DNA from: Campylobacter taeniopygiae
Lineage (GTDB): Bacteria > Campylobacterota > Campylobacteria > Campylobacterales > Campylobacteraceae
DNA length: 64,000 nt
Direction of reading: 5' to 3'
Assembly (NCBI RefSeq): GCF_005406225.1
Contig: NZ_NXLY01000008.1
Location: forward strand, 30,908-94,907
This document shows positions 1 to 7,847 of the stretch, in pieces. The notes under the pieces were generated by a model that saw only the letters and a list, made by a program, of their open reading frames with translations, did no database searches and was not told where the DNA came from. Every line of letters starts with the position of its first letter. Within the stretch, counting starts at the first letter, position 1. Both the position numbers and the translations under genes were made by a program.

Positions 1-1
1 A

Positions 2-649
2 TTTAAACCCTCTTTTGATGTTAAAAATTTACTTAATCAAGAATTAACTCAAGAAGAAATTTTATTTTCCAAAGAATTGAAATTAGAACTTTTAAATAAA
101 ACTTATGTTTCAAGGGCTGCTTTTAAATTAAAGAGTTTTTTAGAGGATAAAGATATAAATATATCAAATAAAATTTGTTTAGATGTAGGTTCTAGCACGG
201 GTGGATTTGTGCAAATTTTATTAGAAAAACAAGCTTTAAAAATCGTTGCTTTGGATGTGGGAGATAATCAACTTCATCCAAGTTTGCGAGATAATGCTAA
301 AATAAAAATCGTTGAAAATACGGATCTAAGAGTATTTAAAAGTGAAGAAAAATTTGAAATTATCACTTGTGATGTGAGTTTTATTTCTTTACATCACTTG
401 ATATTTTATATTGATCAGTTAGCCTTAAAGGATATAATCTTACTTTTTAAGCCCCAGTTTGAGGTTGGAAAAAATGCAAAAAGAAATAAAAAAGGTGTTG
501 TTAAAGATGAAAAAGAAATTCAAAAAGCAAGAAAAGAATTTGAAAAAGCTTGTATTCGTTTGGGGTGGATTTTAAAAATTTGTGAAGAGTCTAAGATAAA
601 AGGAAAAGAGGGCAATGTTGAATATTTTTACCACTATAGCAAAAAATAA
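2..649 (+). CDS. tlyA: TlyA-family rRNA 2'-O-methyltransferase, 5' end outside the window
   Basis: This is the C-terminal part of a TlyA (haemolysin A) family protein. It methylates a ribose 2'-OH on rRNA; the short Campylobacter form is known to modify C1920 of 23S rRNA, and its loss affects capreomycin susceptibility. The frame is open to the left edge, so the gene starts before base 1 and the N-terminal S4-like RNA-binding domain is missing here. A TTG at 77 is only an internal codon. Visible are the family motif YVSRAAFKL at the start of the FtsJ-like fold and the SAM-binding loop LDVGSSTGGF. The last 35 bases overlap ribF, which suggests coupled expression. Confidence 0.93.
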   Translation, partial: FKPSFDVKNLLNQELTQEEILFSKELKLELLNKTYVSRAAFKLKSFLEDKDINISNKICLDVGSSTGGFVQILLEKQALKIVALDVGDNQLHPSLRDNAKIKIVENTDLRVFKSEEKFEIITCDVSFISLHHLIFYIDQLALKDIILLFKPQFEVGKNAKRNKKGVVKDEKEIQKARKEFEKACIRLGWILKICEESKIKGKEGNVEYFYHYSKK

Positions 650-1463
650 AATCAAATCTTTAGCCATCGGTTCTTTTGATGGTTTGCACTTAGGACATCA
701 AAAGCTTATTAATTTATTGGACGACTTTGGTGCGATTTTAATCGTGGATAAATTTCAAGGTAGAAAACTTTGCACCCATAAAGAAAAGCAAATTCTATCA
801 AATAAACAAATCATAGAACTTGATTTTGAAAGTATTAAAAATTTAGACGGAAAAGAATTTTTAGATTTTTTAAAAAAAGAATTTGTTTCTTTAAAATGCA
901 TTATTGTCGGTTATGATTTTTGTTTCGGTAAAAATAAAGCTTATAAAGCCAAAGATATAGAAAATCTAAGTGGGATAAAAACGATCATAGTGGATGAGTT
1001 TTGTATCAATGGAATGAGTGTGCATACAAGCTTGATTAAGGAATTTTTAGCCAAAGGTGAAATTGAAAAAGCAAATCTTCTTTTAGGAAGAAATTATTCT
1101 ATAAAAGGCAAACATGTTAAAGGGCAGGGGCTTGGATCAAAAGAGCTTTATGCAACTTTAAATTTACAATGCGATGATTATGTTTTACCCAAAGAAGGTG
1201 TTTATGCCACTTTAACCCAAATAAAAGATGCAATTTATAAAAGTGTGAGTTTTTTAGGATTGCGTTCTAGTGATGGAAAATTTGCCATAGAAAGCCATAT
1301 TTTAGAAAAATTTGATCAAGATATAAATTGCAAAGATATGATAGAAATTCAATTTATATCTTTTTTAAGAGAAAATCACAAATTTGAAGATTTGACACAA
1401 TTAAAAAAGCAAATTTCTCAAGATATACAATTAGCTCAAGATCGTTTAAAGGATTTGAAATGA
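615..1463 (+). CDS. ribF: Bifunctional riboflavin kinase / FMN adenylyltransferase
   Basis: RibF phosphorylates riboflavin to FMN and adenylates FMN to FAD in the cytoplasm. The N-terminal nucleotidyltransferase domain has GSFDGLHLGH at residues 19-28, containing the HxGH signature. The C-terminal kinase domain shows GQGLGSKELYATLNL near residues 167-181. At 282 aa it is slightly shorter than the usual 300 or so. The ATG lies inside the end of tlyA and follows a GAGGG stretch; the stop overlaps the next start as ATGA. The three genes tlyA, ribF and cmoA therefore look like one transcript. Confidence 0.94.
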   Translation: MLNIFTTIAKNKIKSLAIGSFDGLHLGHQKLINLLDDFGAILIVDKFQGRKLCTHKEKQILSNKQIIELDFESIKNLDGKEFLDFLKKEFVSLKCIIVGYDFCFGKNKAYKAKDIENLSGIKTIIVDEFCINGMSVHTSLIKEFLAKGEIEKANLLLGRNYSIKGKHVKGQGLGSKELYATLNLQCDDYVLPKEGVYATLTQIKDAIYKSVSFLGLRSSDGKFAIESHILEKFDQDINCKDMIEIQFISFLRENHKFEDLTQLKKQISQDIQLAQDRLKDLK

Positions 1464-2164
1464 AAGATGAAATTTTTAAAGAAAGCCCAAAAAAACAGTT
1501 TGAATTTGATAAAAATGTAGCCAGTGTTTTTGATGATATGATTAATCGTTCTGTGCCTTTTTATAAAGAAAATTTAGAACTTTGTGCTAAGTTGATCGCT
1601 AAGATTGCAAATGATGGTGCTAAAGTTTGCGATTTGGGTTGTTCTAGTGCTAATTTTTTGATTTTTTTAGCTAGTTTAAGAAAGGATTTTAGCTTTTTTG
1701 GAGTGGATAATTCTTTACCTATGCTTGAAATAGCAAAATCAAAAGCCAATGCATACGGCTTAAATATAGAATTTATTGAAGGTAATTTATGCGAATTTGA
1801 TTTTTTTAGTAGCGATGTTTTTATTGCAAATTATACTTTACAATTTATAAGACCTCCAAAGAGGCAAGAGCTTGTAAATCAAATTCATAAAAACCTAAAT
1901 GAAAATGGTATTTTTATTATGAGTGAAAAAATACTTTTTGAGGATGCATTCTTGTCTAAAAATGTGATTGAAATTTATGCTGATTATAAGCAAAGTCAAG
2001 GATATTCTAAATTTGAGATAGCTGCTAAAAGAGAAGCTTTAGAGAATGTTTTAATCCCTTATAGCGAAAAAGAAAATATTTCTATGCTTAAAAATGCCGG
2101 ATTTAAAAAAATAGAAAGTATTTTTAAATGGGCAAATTTTGAAAGCTTTATAGCTTTTAAATAA
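1460..2164 (+). CDS. cmoA: Carboxy-S-adenosyl-L-methionine synthase
   Basis: The protein is a class I SAM-binding fold that matches CmoA rather than a generic methyltransferase. The N-terminus (FDKNVASVFDDMINRSVPFY), the SAM loop VCDLGCSSANF and the later segment NYTLQFIRPPKRQ with MSEKILFED all have clear counterparts in E. coli CmoA. CmoA makes carboxy-SAM from SAM and prephenate, which CmoB uses to build the cmo5U wobble base of tRNA. At 234 aa it is near the usual 247. The start overlaps the ribF stop by four bases and has AAGGA ahead of it. cmoB is not in this window. Confidence 0.88.
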   Translation: MKDEIFKESPKKQFEFDKNVASVFDDMINRSVPFYKENLELCAKLIAKIANDGAKVCDLGCSSANFLIFLASLRKDFSFFGVDNSLPMLEIAKSKANAYGLNIEFIEGNLCEFDFFSSDVFIANYTLQFIRPPKRQELVNQIHKNLNENGIFIMSEKILFEDAFLSKNVIEIYADYKQSQGYSKFEIAAKREALENVLIPYSEKENISMLKNAGFKKIESIFKWANFESFIAFK

Positions 2165-2167
2165 AAT

Positions 2168-2392
2168 TTAATTTTTCAAGCTTTCATTATCCTCCCAATC
2201 TTCTTTAGGAATAGCCACACTAAAAGCATTGACACAATCTTGACTGATGATGGATTTAAGCCTACATTCATCACTTCTTTCTTTGGCTTCTTGCGGATGA
2301 GTTTTATAGTATTCCACACTTTTTGTTTGCTCACAAGCGATAAATATCATACCTATAGTTAATAAAAACAGCATTTGAGTAAAAAATTTCAT
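2168..2392 (-). CDS. EexN-like small lipoprotein
   Basis: This 74-aa protein has a lipoprotein signal peptide ending in IFIAC (acylated Cys near residue 20). Its short mature part contains SVEYYKTHPQEAKER and spaced Cys residues (DECRLK, QDCVNAF). That layout (YYKxHPxEA, then two Cys) is typical of the EexN family of entry-exclusion lipoproteins of conjugative plasmids, which also has many chromosomal members. No conjugation genes are near, so the role is unknown. It ends four bases from cmoA, tail to tail. ATG start; the leader is AT-rich with CCTTTT on the + strand giving a ribosome site. Confidence 0.75.
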   Translation of the reverse strand: MKFFTQMLFLLTIGMIFIACEQTKSVEYYKTHPQEAKERSDECRLKSIISQDCVNAFSVAIPKEDWEDNESLKN

Positions 2393-2438
2393 TAAATTAT
2401 CCTTTTTAATTATTATAACAATAAAATTTTAACTATAT

Positions 2439-3080
2439 TTAATGATTAATTTCTTTTTCATTATAGGAAAATACAGGCAAAGCCCATCGATATTTAATGG
2501 CTAAAAGTCTTAGAATAACTCCTATAAATAAAGTAACTAAAGTGCAAAGAAGAGTGTGAATTTGTAGCCACATTGTCAAAAGATAGTAAAGCGCACCCGT
2601 TATAATAGCAATGCCAGCATAAATTTCTTTTTGAAACACAAGTGGAATTCTCATACAAAAAATATCTCTTAAAATTCCACCAAAGACACCTGTAATTGCA
2701 GCTGCTACAATTGCAATAATAAAACCATAGTTTAATTTCATGGCAATTTGTGCTCCAAGAATGCTAAAAACAACAAGTCCTATGGCATCGAGTGTTAAAA
2801 ATAAAGCTTCCAATCTTGTTACTATGCTAGGAATTCTAGTTGCAGCAAGAGCAAAAAAACAAACTAAGAGTATATATTCTGGATGTTTTACCCAAGTGAG
2901 TGGATAATGCCCTAAAAGAACATCGCGTATGCTTCCGCCACCTATAGCAGTAACCAAGGCTATAAACATAACCCCAAAAAGATCCATTTTGTGTTTTCCT
3001 GCTGCTAGGGCTCCTGTCATTCCTTCTGCTGAAATTCCTATAATATAAAGCACAGTTATGGTTAATTCACTCAGATCCAT
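2439..3080 (-). CDS. TRIC-type (UPF0126/YadS) inner-membrane channel family protein
   Basis: A 213-aa polytopic membrane protein with about seven hydrophobic segments arranged as an internal repeat. It carries the family signatures GGGSIRDVLLGHYPLTWV and GGILRDIF, one in each half. The bacterial UPF0126 family is related to the trimeric intracellular cation channels of eukaryotes, and some members conduct monovalent cations; others have been linked to glycine uptake. The substrate here is not known. It starts just 9 bases after the nuclease gene with AAAGGATAAAG ahead of its ATG, so nth, the nuclease and this gene probably share a transcript. Confidence 0.85.
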   Translation of the reverse strand: MDLSELTITVLYIIGISAEGMTGALAAGKHKMDLFGVMFIALVTAIGGGSIRDVLLGHYPLTWVKHPEYILLVCFFALAATRIPSIVTRLEALFLTLDAIGLVVFSILGAQIAMKLNYGFIIAIVAAAITGVFGGILRDIFCMRIPLVFQKEIYAGIAIITGALYYLLTMWLQIHTLLCTLVTLFIGVILRLLAIKYRWALPVFSYNEKEINH

Positions 3081-3089
3081 CTTTATCCT

Positions 3090-3740
3090 TTAAAATTGAT
3101 CACAAGAGACTTTATAATGATTGATTTTTTCATCATCCACTTCATGATTTGGCACTTGGTAGCATTCTTTGAATTTTGGAGTTCGGATGATTTTAATATA
3201 AAAACTAGGTATTGCAATATTGTTTTTTATGCGTTTTGGATTTTTGTTATAAAGAACAAGATTTAAAACCTCCACGCTTTGAAATTTTAAAGCTAACTTT
3301 CTTTCTCTTTGCTCAATTTCGTTCCAAACCTTAGCATTGATTTGCTCATTTTGCGGAGTCATATTGCTCATTAAAAAAACGGAATTTTGAGCAGCTTTAC
3401 TAAAACGAAATGAAGCATTTGAAGCTGTATGCCCACGAGTATATCCACTGTGTTTATAATCACTCCAAGTGGTGCGATATTTTTTAGGAATATTGGTATC
3501 ATCTTCAAAACGTGGTCGTTTTTTAATTTGTTTCATTTTTAAATTGGAGGCTTCAACTTTGTAAGCAACTGCCTTTGTGCCCTTTAAAGAGTAATCATAG
3601 CAATTGATATAAAAAAATTTATTTAAAACTTGAGAACAATTAAAAGAATTAAAATAGGAAGAAAACTCTTTGTTTGGCATGTAAGATTCAAGGGCAAATG
3701 CGTTAAGAAAGCATAAAAATATTAAAATGAGTTTTTTCAT
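3090..3740 (-). CDS. Secreted DNA/RNA non-specific endonuclease (NUC1 family)
   Basis: The 216-aa product has a Sec signal peptide (MKKLILIFLCFLNAFA) and a beta-beta-alpha metal nuclease core. The motif is GYTRGHTASNASF followed by FLMSNMTPQNEQINAKVWNEIE, which supplies the general-base His and the metal-binding Asn. The family motif is usually DRGH; here the first position is Thr. Such enzymes degrade extracellular or periplasmic nucleic acid, and relatives in some Campylobacter strains block natural transformation. The start overlaps the nth stop by one base (TAATG). Confidence 0.85.
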   Translation of the reverse strand: MKKLILIFLCFLNAFALESYMPNKEFSSYFNSFNCSQVLNKFFYINCYDYSLKGTKAVAYKVEASNLKMKQIKKRPRFEDDTNIPKKYRTTWSDYKHSGYTRGHTASNASFRFSKAAQNSVFLMSNMTPQNEQINAKVWNEIEQRERKLALKFQSVEVLNLVLYNKNPKRIKNNIAIPSFYIKIIRTPKFKECYQVPNHEVDDEKINHYKVSCDQF

Positions 3741-4363
3741 TAAATTTCCTTATCTTTACTTGTGCAAAGATGATTTAAAAAGCATTCTTTGCATAGAGGT
3801 TTTTTTGCTTTACAGGTGTATCTTCCAAAAAGCACCATGGCTTGATGAAGATAATTAAGATTGTCTTTGAAAATACGCGTTAAATCTTCTTCTGTGGCCT
3901 CTGGAGTTTTTGCCTTACTAAGATTTAGGCGATGAGAAACTCTAAAAACGTGAGTATCTACAGCCATAAAATTAGCTCCGCACCATTCGATTAAAACAAC
4001 GTGGGCAGTTTTTTGTCCCACTCCTGCTAAAGATTTTAAATCTTTTTCGTTTAAAGGAATTTCTCCGTCAAAATTTTCACAAACAGCCTTTGCCATTTTA
4101 ATAAGATTTTGCGCCTTATTATTAAAAAAAGAACAGCTTTGGATATAACTTTTTAAACTTGCTAGATTGGCATTTGCTAAACTTTGGATATCCGGATAAG
4201 CTTTAAAAAGATCCGGAGTGATTAAATTCACTCTTTTATCGGTGCATTGAGCAGAAAGCATCACGCAAACTATAAGTTCATAAAGGTTTTTAAATTTCAA
4301 TTCTGTTACAGGTTTGTCAAAATTTTTTAAAAAAAGTTCTTTGATTTGTAAATTTCTTTTCAT
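3740..4363 (-). CDS. nth: Endonuclease III, DNA glycosylase/AP lyase
   Basis: Nth removes oxidised pyrimidines and cuts at the abasic site in base-excision repair. All hallmarks are present: the helix-hairpin-helix LAGVGQKTAH with the catalytic Lys, the catalytic Asp in MAVDTHVFRV, and a C-terminal iron-sulfur loop Cys184-X6-Cys-X2-Cys-X5-Cys. The length of 207 aa is normal. It is the first gene of a minus-strand group that continues into the secreted nuclease. The head faces peb4, and both promoters must lie in 4364-4445. Confidence 0.95.
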   Translation of the reverse strand: MKRNLQIKELFLKNFDKPVTELKFKNLYELIVCVMLSAQCTDKRVNLITPDLFKAYPDIQSLANANLASLKSYIQSCSFFNNKAQNLIKMAKAVCENFDGEIPLNEKDLKSLAGVGQKTAHVVLIEWCGANFMAVDTHVFRVSHRLNLSKAKTPEATEEDLTRIFKDNLNYLHQAMVLFGRYTCKAKKPLCKECFLNHLCTSKDKEI

Positions 4364-4402
4364 TTTTTTATTTTAGTTAATTTGCTTTAAACCAAGTTGA
4401 GA

Positions 4403-4408
4403 TATAAT
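4403..4408 (+). promoter_or_regulatory. Promoter -10 box for peb4-fba
   Basis: A perfect TATAAT preceded by GA lies 37 bases before the peb4 ATG, predicting a start near 4415 and a leader of about 30 bases with AAGGAAA as ribosome site. Campylobacter sigma-70 promoters rely on the -10 box and usually lack a -35, as here. Confidence 0.6.
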
Positions 4409-4445
4409 AGATTTATCTTATATTTTATATTAAAAAGGAAACTCG

Positions 4446-5267
4446 ATGAAAAAAATTTCTCTAGTCGCGGCAACTTTGATTTTTGGTGTAGCTTTAAGTG
4501 CAAATGCAGCTACAGTAGCTACTGTAAATGGTAAAAATATTAGCGATACTGAGGTAAATGATTTTTTTGCTCCTATGCTTAGAGGTCAAGATTTTAAAAC
4601 TTTACCAGAAAATCAAAAAAAGGCACTTACGCAACAATATATCATTCAAGATTTAGTTTTGCAAGATGCTAAAAAACAAAATTTAGAAAAAGATCCACTC
4701 TATACAAAAGAGCTTGATCGTGCAAAAGAAAGTATCTTAGTTAATGTATATCAAGAAAAAATTTTAAATTCTATTAAAGTAGATCCAGCTAAGGCTAAAG
4801 CTTTTTATGATCAAAATAAAGATAAATATGTAAAACCTGCTTCAGTTCAGGCAAGACATATTTTAGTTTCTAGCGAAAAAGAAGCTAAAGAAATTATCAA
4901 TGAGCTTAAAAAATTAAAAGGTAAAGCTTTAGAAGATAAATTCAGTCAAATTGCTAAAGAAAAATCTATAGATCCAGGTTCAAAAAATCAAGGTGGAGAG
5001 CTTGGCTGGTTTGATCAATCAACTATGGTAAAACCTTTTACAGATGCAGCTTTTGCACTTAAAAATGGTACAATTACAACCACTCCAGTAAAAACAAATT
5101 TTGGATATCATATTATCTTAAAAGAAAATTCACATCCAAGAGAGCAAATCAAATTTGAAGATGTAAAACAAGGTATTGAAAACGGGCTTAAATTTGAAGA
5201 ATTTAAGAAGGTAATGAATCAAAAAGGTCAAGAACTTTTAAATAACGCTAAAGTTGAGTATAAATAA
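4446..5267 (+). CDS. peb4: PEB4 / Cbf2, periplasmic SurA-like peptidyl-prolyl isomerase
   Basis: PEB4 is the major antigen of C. jejuni that acts as a periplasmic chaperone and parvulin isomerase for outer-membrane proteins. The 273-aa protein has a signal peptide cut after ANA (residue 21), a SurA-like N-terminal helical domain, then a parvulin domain from about residue 130 with ARHILVSSEKEA, the GGELGWF loop and FGYHIILKE near its end. It is followed after one base by fba; the two are neighbours in C. jejuni too. The start is set by AAAAAGGAAACTCG. Confidence 0.95.
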   Translation: MKKISLVAATLIFGVALSANAATVATVNGKNISDTEVNDFFAPMLRGQDFKTLPENQKKALTQQYIIQDLVLQDAKKQNLEKDPLYTKELDRAKESILVNVYQEKILNSIKVDPAKAKAFYDQNKDKYVKPASVQARHILVSSEKEAKEIINELKKLKGKALEDKFSQIAKEKSIDPGSKNQGGELGWFDQSTMVKPFTDAAFALKNGTITTTPVKTNFGYHIILKENSHPREQIKFEDVKQGIENGLKFEEFKKVMNQKGQELLNNAKVEYK

Positions 5268-5268
5268 A

Positions 5269-6333
5269 ATGGGTGTTTTAGATATTGTTAAACCAGGGGT
5301 TATAAGCGGTAACGAGCTTAATAAAGTTTATGAGTATGCTAAAGCAGAGGGATTTGCAATCCCTGCTGTGAATGTTGTTGGAACAAATTCTATTAATGCG
5401 GTTTTAGAAGTTGCTAAAAAAGTCAATTCTCCCGTAATTATTCAGTTTTCCAACGGGGGTGCCAAATTTTACGCCGGCAAAAATTGTTCTAATGGGGATG
5501 TTTTGGGTGCTGTTAGTGGGGCTCAACATGTTCATTTGCTTTCTAAGGCTTATGGAATTCCAGTTATTTTACATACCGATCATGCCGCTAGAAAGCTTTT
5601 GCCTTGGATAGATGGCTTGATCGCAGCAAATGAAGAATTTAAGAAAAATCACGGACAAGCGTTATTTAGTTCTCATATGCTTGATCTTAGCGAAGAAAGT
5701 TTAGAAGAGAATTTAAAAACTTGTGAAGAGTATTTGAAAAAACTTGATACTTTGGGGATTTGTCTTGAATTAGAACTTGGTTGCACAGGTGGTGAAGAAG
5801 ATGGCGTTGATAATACGGGTATTGACAATGCTAGACTCTATACTCAGCCTGAAGATGTAGCTCTTGCTTATGAAAGACTTGGAAAAATCAGTGATAAATT
5901 TTCAATCGCAGCAAGTTTTGGCAATGTGCATGGAGTCTATAAACCTGGCAATGTAAGCTTACAGCCTGAAATTCTCAAAAATTCTCAAAAATTCATAAAA
6001 GAAAAATTTGGACTAAGTAGTGATAAGCCAATTAATTTTGTTTTCCATGGTGGAAGCGGAAGTGAATTAAAAGATATTAAAGATGCGGTAAGCTATGGTG
6101 TGATTAAAATGAATATCGACACAGATACTCAGTGGGCTTTTTGGGATGGAGTTCGCGAGTATGAAGCTAAAAATCATGCTTATTTACAAGGCCAAATTGG
6201 AAATCCAGAAGGCGATGATAAACCAAATAAAAAATACTACGATCCACGCGTATGGTTAAGATCGGGCGAGGAAAGTATGATTAAGCGTTTAGAAATTGCT
6301 TTTGAGAATTTAAATTGTATTAATAAAAACTAA
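5269..6333 (+). CDS. fba: Class II fructose-bisphosphate aldolase
   Basis: Zinc-dependent aldolase that interconverts fructose 1,6-bisphosphate with glyceraldehyde 3-phosphate and dihydroxyacetone phosphate. Campylobacter lacks phosphofructokinase, so it works in gluconeogenesis. Zinc ligands are visible in LHTDHAARK, the Glu-rich ELELGCTGGEEDG, NVHGVYKPG and VFHGGSGS. I start it at the ATG at 5269 (MGVLDIVKPG, 354 aa), immediately after the peb4 stop; a frame extension to a TTG at 5254 lies inside peb4 and lacks a ribosome site. Translation is probably coupled to peb4. Confidence 0.96.
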   Translation: MGVLDIVKPGVISGNELNKVYEYAKAEGFAIPAVNVVGTNSINAVLEVAKKVNSPVIIQFSNGGAKFYAGKNCSNGDVLGAVSGAQHVHLLSKAYGIPVILHTDHAARKLLPWIDGLIAANEEFKKNHGQALFSSHMLDLSEESLEENLKTCEEYLKKLDTLGICLELELGCTGGEEDGVDNTGIDNARLYTQPEDVALAYERLGKISDKFSIAASFGNVHGVYKPGNVSLQPEILKNSQKFIKEKFGLSSDKPINFVFHGGSGSELKDIKDAVSYGVIKMNIDTDTQWAFWDGVREYEAKNHAYLQGQIGNPEGDDKPNKKYYDPRVWLRSGEESMIKRLEIAFENLNCINKN

Positions 6334-6355
6334 GCTTCGTGCTTAGTTTTTATTT
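6324..6355 (+). terminator. Intrinsic terminator after fba
   Basis: An 11-base-pair stem (AAAAACTAAGC / GCTTAGTTTTT) with a TTCGT loop is followed by T-rich sequence right after the fba stop, overlapping its last bases. It closes the peb4-fba unit. Confidence 0.85.
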
Positions 6356-6422
6356 TAGTTTAAAGATTGTTTTTTAAATAATTTTTAAAGTAAAATTTTA
6401 TTATTGATTAGGGATTGTTTAT

Positions 6423-7847
6423 ATGGAAGTAAAATCGGATGAAATTGCGGAACTTATTTTGCCTGAAAGTAAAGAAAGAAAAGGATATTTTGTTTATTTA
6501 AAGATTATTTTTATTCCTGCTTTGCTTTATTTTTTGATTTTGCTGGGTTATTTTCATGTTATAAATTTTGAAGTTGAATTACATACAGTTGTTATGACAG
6601 GGATTATTTTCTTTGTAGCGCTTATTTTTGCACGTCATAATTCTGAATACGCCTATAGTATTTTTGAACAACAAAAAGATGAATTTAAACAAGCTTTAAA
6701 ACGACATATTATGAAACATTTTCTTGCCATAGGAAAAGACACAAAATCAAATGCTAATTTTGATGATTTTGCTTATAGTTATATTAGAGAAACTAGAAAT
6801 GAAAACTTTGCAAGTATAGGTTCAGCAATTTTTCCTATGATGGGAATTTTAGGAACTTTTATCAGTATTGCAATTTCCATGCCAGATTTTAGTTCTAGCA
6901 ATACAGCGGCTTTAGAGCAAGAAATTGCAAATTTATTAAGCGGAGTAGGAACTGCTTTTTATGTTTCAATTTATGGTATTTTTTTAGCTCTTTGGTGGAT
7001 TTTTTTTGAAAAATTTGGCAAGAGCAAAATCGAGCGTTTGTTAAATCGTCAAAAAAATTCTACAAGTGGATTTTTTTGGACTAAAGAGGAACTTGATCAA
7101 AGATATTTGAGTGAAAGTTTGCAGCATTTTGAAAAGATCGGTGCTATTTTTAAACAAGTGAGTAATCAGGATTTTTTTGCAGAGCTTGATCATGCTATCG
7201 ATAGAAAATTTAAAATTTTTCAAGATATGATCAATGTTGAAGAAAAAGCCATAAGATTAAGTGGTGAACATATTAAACAGACTATGGGAGAATTAAGTAG
7301 AGCACAAAGAGATCAAAGAGATCTCGGTAAATTATATAGTGAAATGCTTAATGGTATTGGCATACTTAATCAAAATCTTAAAGAAGTTAATATGCGTATG
7401 TCAGAACAATATAATCGTTTATTGGATATTAGCAATGAAAAAATTCAACATTTTGATAAAACTTTAGGTGTTTTTACAGAGGAAGTAGAGCGTTTCAGTC
7501 ATAATTTTAAACTTTATGAGCAAGAAATGCTTCAAAGTCAAGAGAAGATTTTTGAAGGATTTAAAACAAGTCTTTTTGAGGGAATGCATAAATTTAAAGA
7601 AGTGTATGAAGAAGAAAAAAATATTGATGAAAAAATTAAAATGATGGGAGAATTTAAGAAAGAAATTCAAGATCTCAATGAAGAAACCAATGAAGTGATG
7701 AAAAAAATTGGTAAAGAAGTAGAAGAAAAAGAAGTTAATATTGAAGAAAATAAAAATACAGAGCAATTAGATCTTGCTAAAGAAGATGAGCAAGAAAAAG
7801 AATCGGATCTAGAAAAAACAAGTGAAGAAAAAAATCATGAAAAATGA
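6423..7847 (+). CDS. MotA/TolQ/ExbB-family membrane protein with long cytoplasmic coiled-coil tail
   Basis: The 474-aa protein has hydrophobic helices near residues 25-45 and 55-72, then the two paired helices of a MotA/ExbB channel around residues 135-205 (ASIGSAIFPMMGILGTFISIA and SGVGTAFYVSIYGIFLALWW). A tail of about 250 residues, rich in Glu, Lys and Gln and predicted coiled coil, follows in the cytoplasm. This matches the topology of ion-driven 5:2 motors such as MotA, GldL and ZorA; the long tail is most like ZorA. It overlaps the next gene by 11 bases. The homologue in C. jejuni (recalled Cj0598) is uncharacterised. Confidence 0.75.
   Translation: MEVKSDEIAELILPESKERKGYFVYLKIIFIPALLYFLILLGYFHVINFEVELHTVVMTGIIFFVALIFARHNSEYAYSIFEQQKDEFKQALKRHIMKHFLAIGKDTKSNANFDDFAYSYIRETRNENFASIGSAIFPMMGILGTFISIAISMPDFSSSNTAALEQEIANLLSGVGTAFYVSIYGIFLALWWIFFEKFGKSKIERLLNRQKNSTSGFFWTKEELDQRYLSESLQHFEKIGAIFKQVSNQDFFAELDHAIDRKFKIFQDMINVEEKAIRLSGEHIKQTMGELSRAQRDQRDLGKLYSEMLNGIGILNQNLKEVNMRMSEQYNRLLDISNEKIQHFDKTLGVFTEEVERFSHNFKLYEQEMLQSQEKIFEGFKTSLFEGMHKFKEVYEEEKNIDEKIKMMGEFKKEIQDLNEETNEVMKKIGKEVEEKEVNIEENKNTEQLDLAKEDEQEKESDLEKTSEEKNHEK

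Noticed and set aside
77..649. TlyA start at TTG 77
   Set aside because: The reading frame is open back to base 2 and continues TlyA-like sequence, so the gene is cut by the window edge.
7464..7766. Minus-strand Phe-rich frame inside the MotA-like gene
   Set aside because: It is the complement of the Glu/Lys-rich coiled-coil codons; no start signal.
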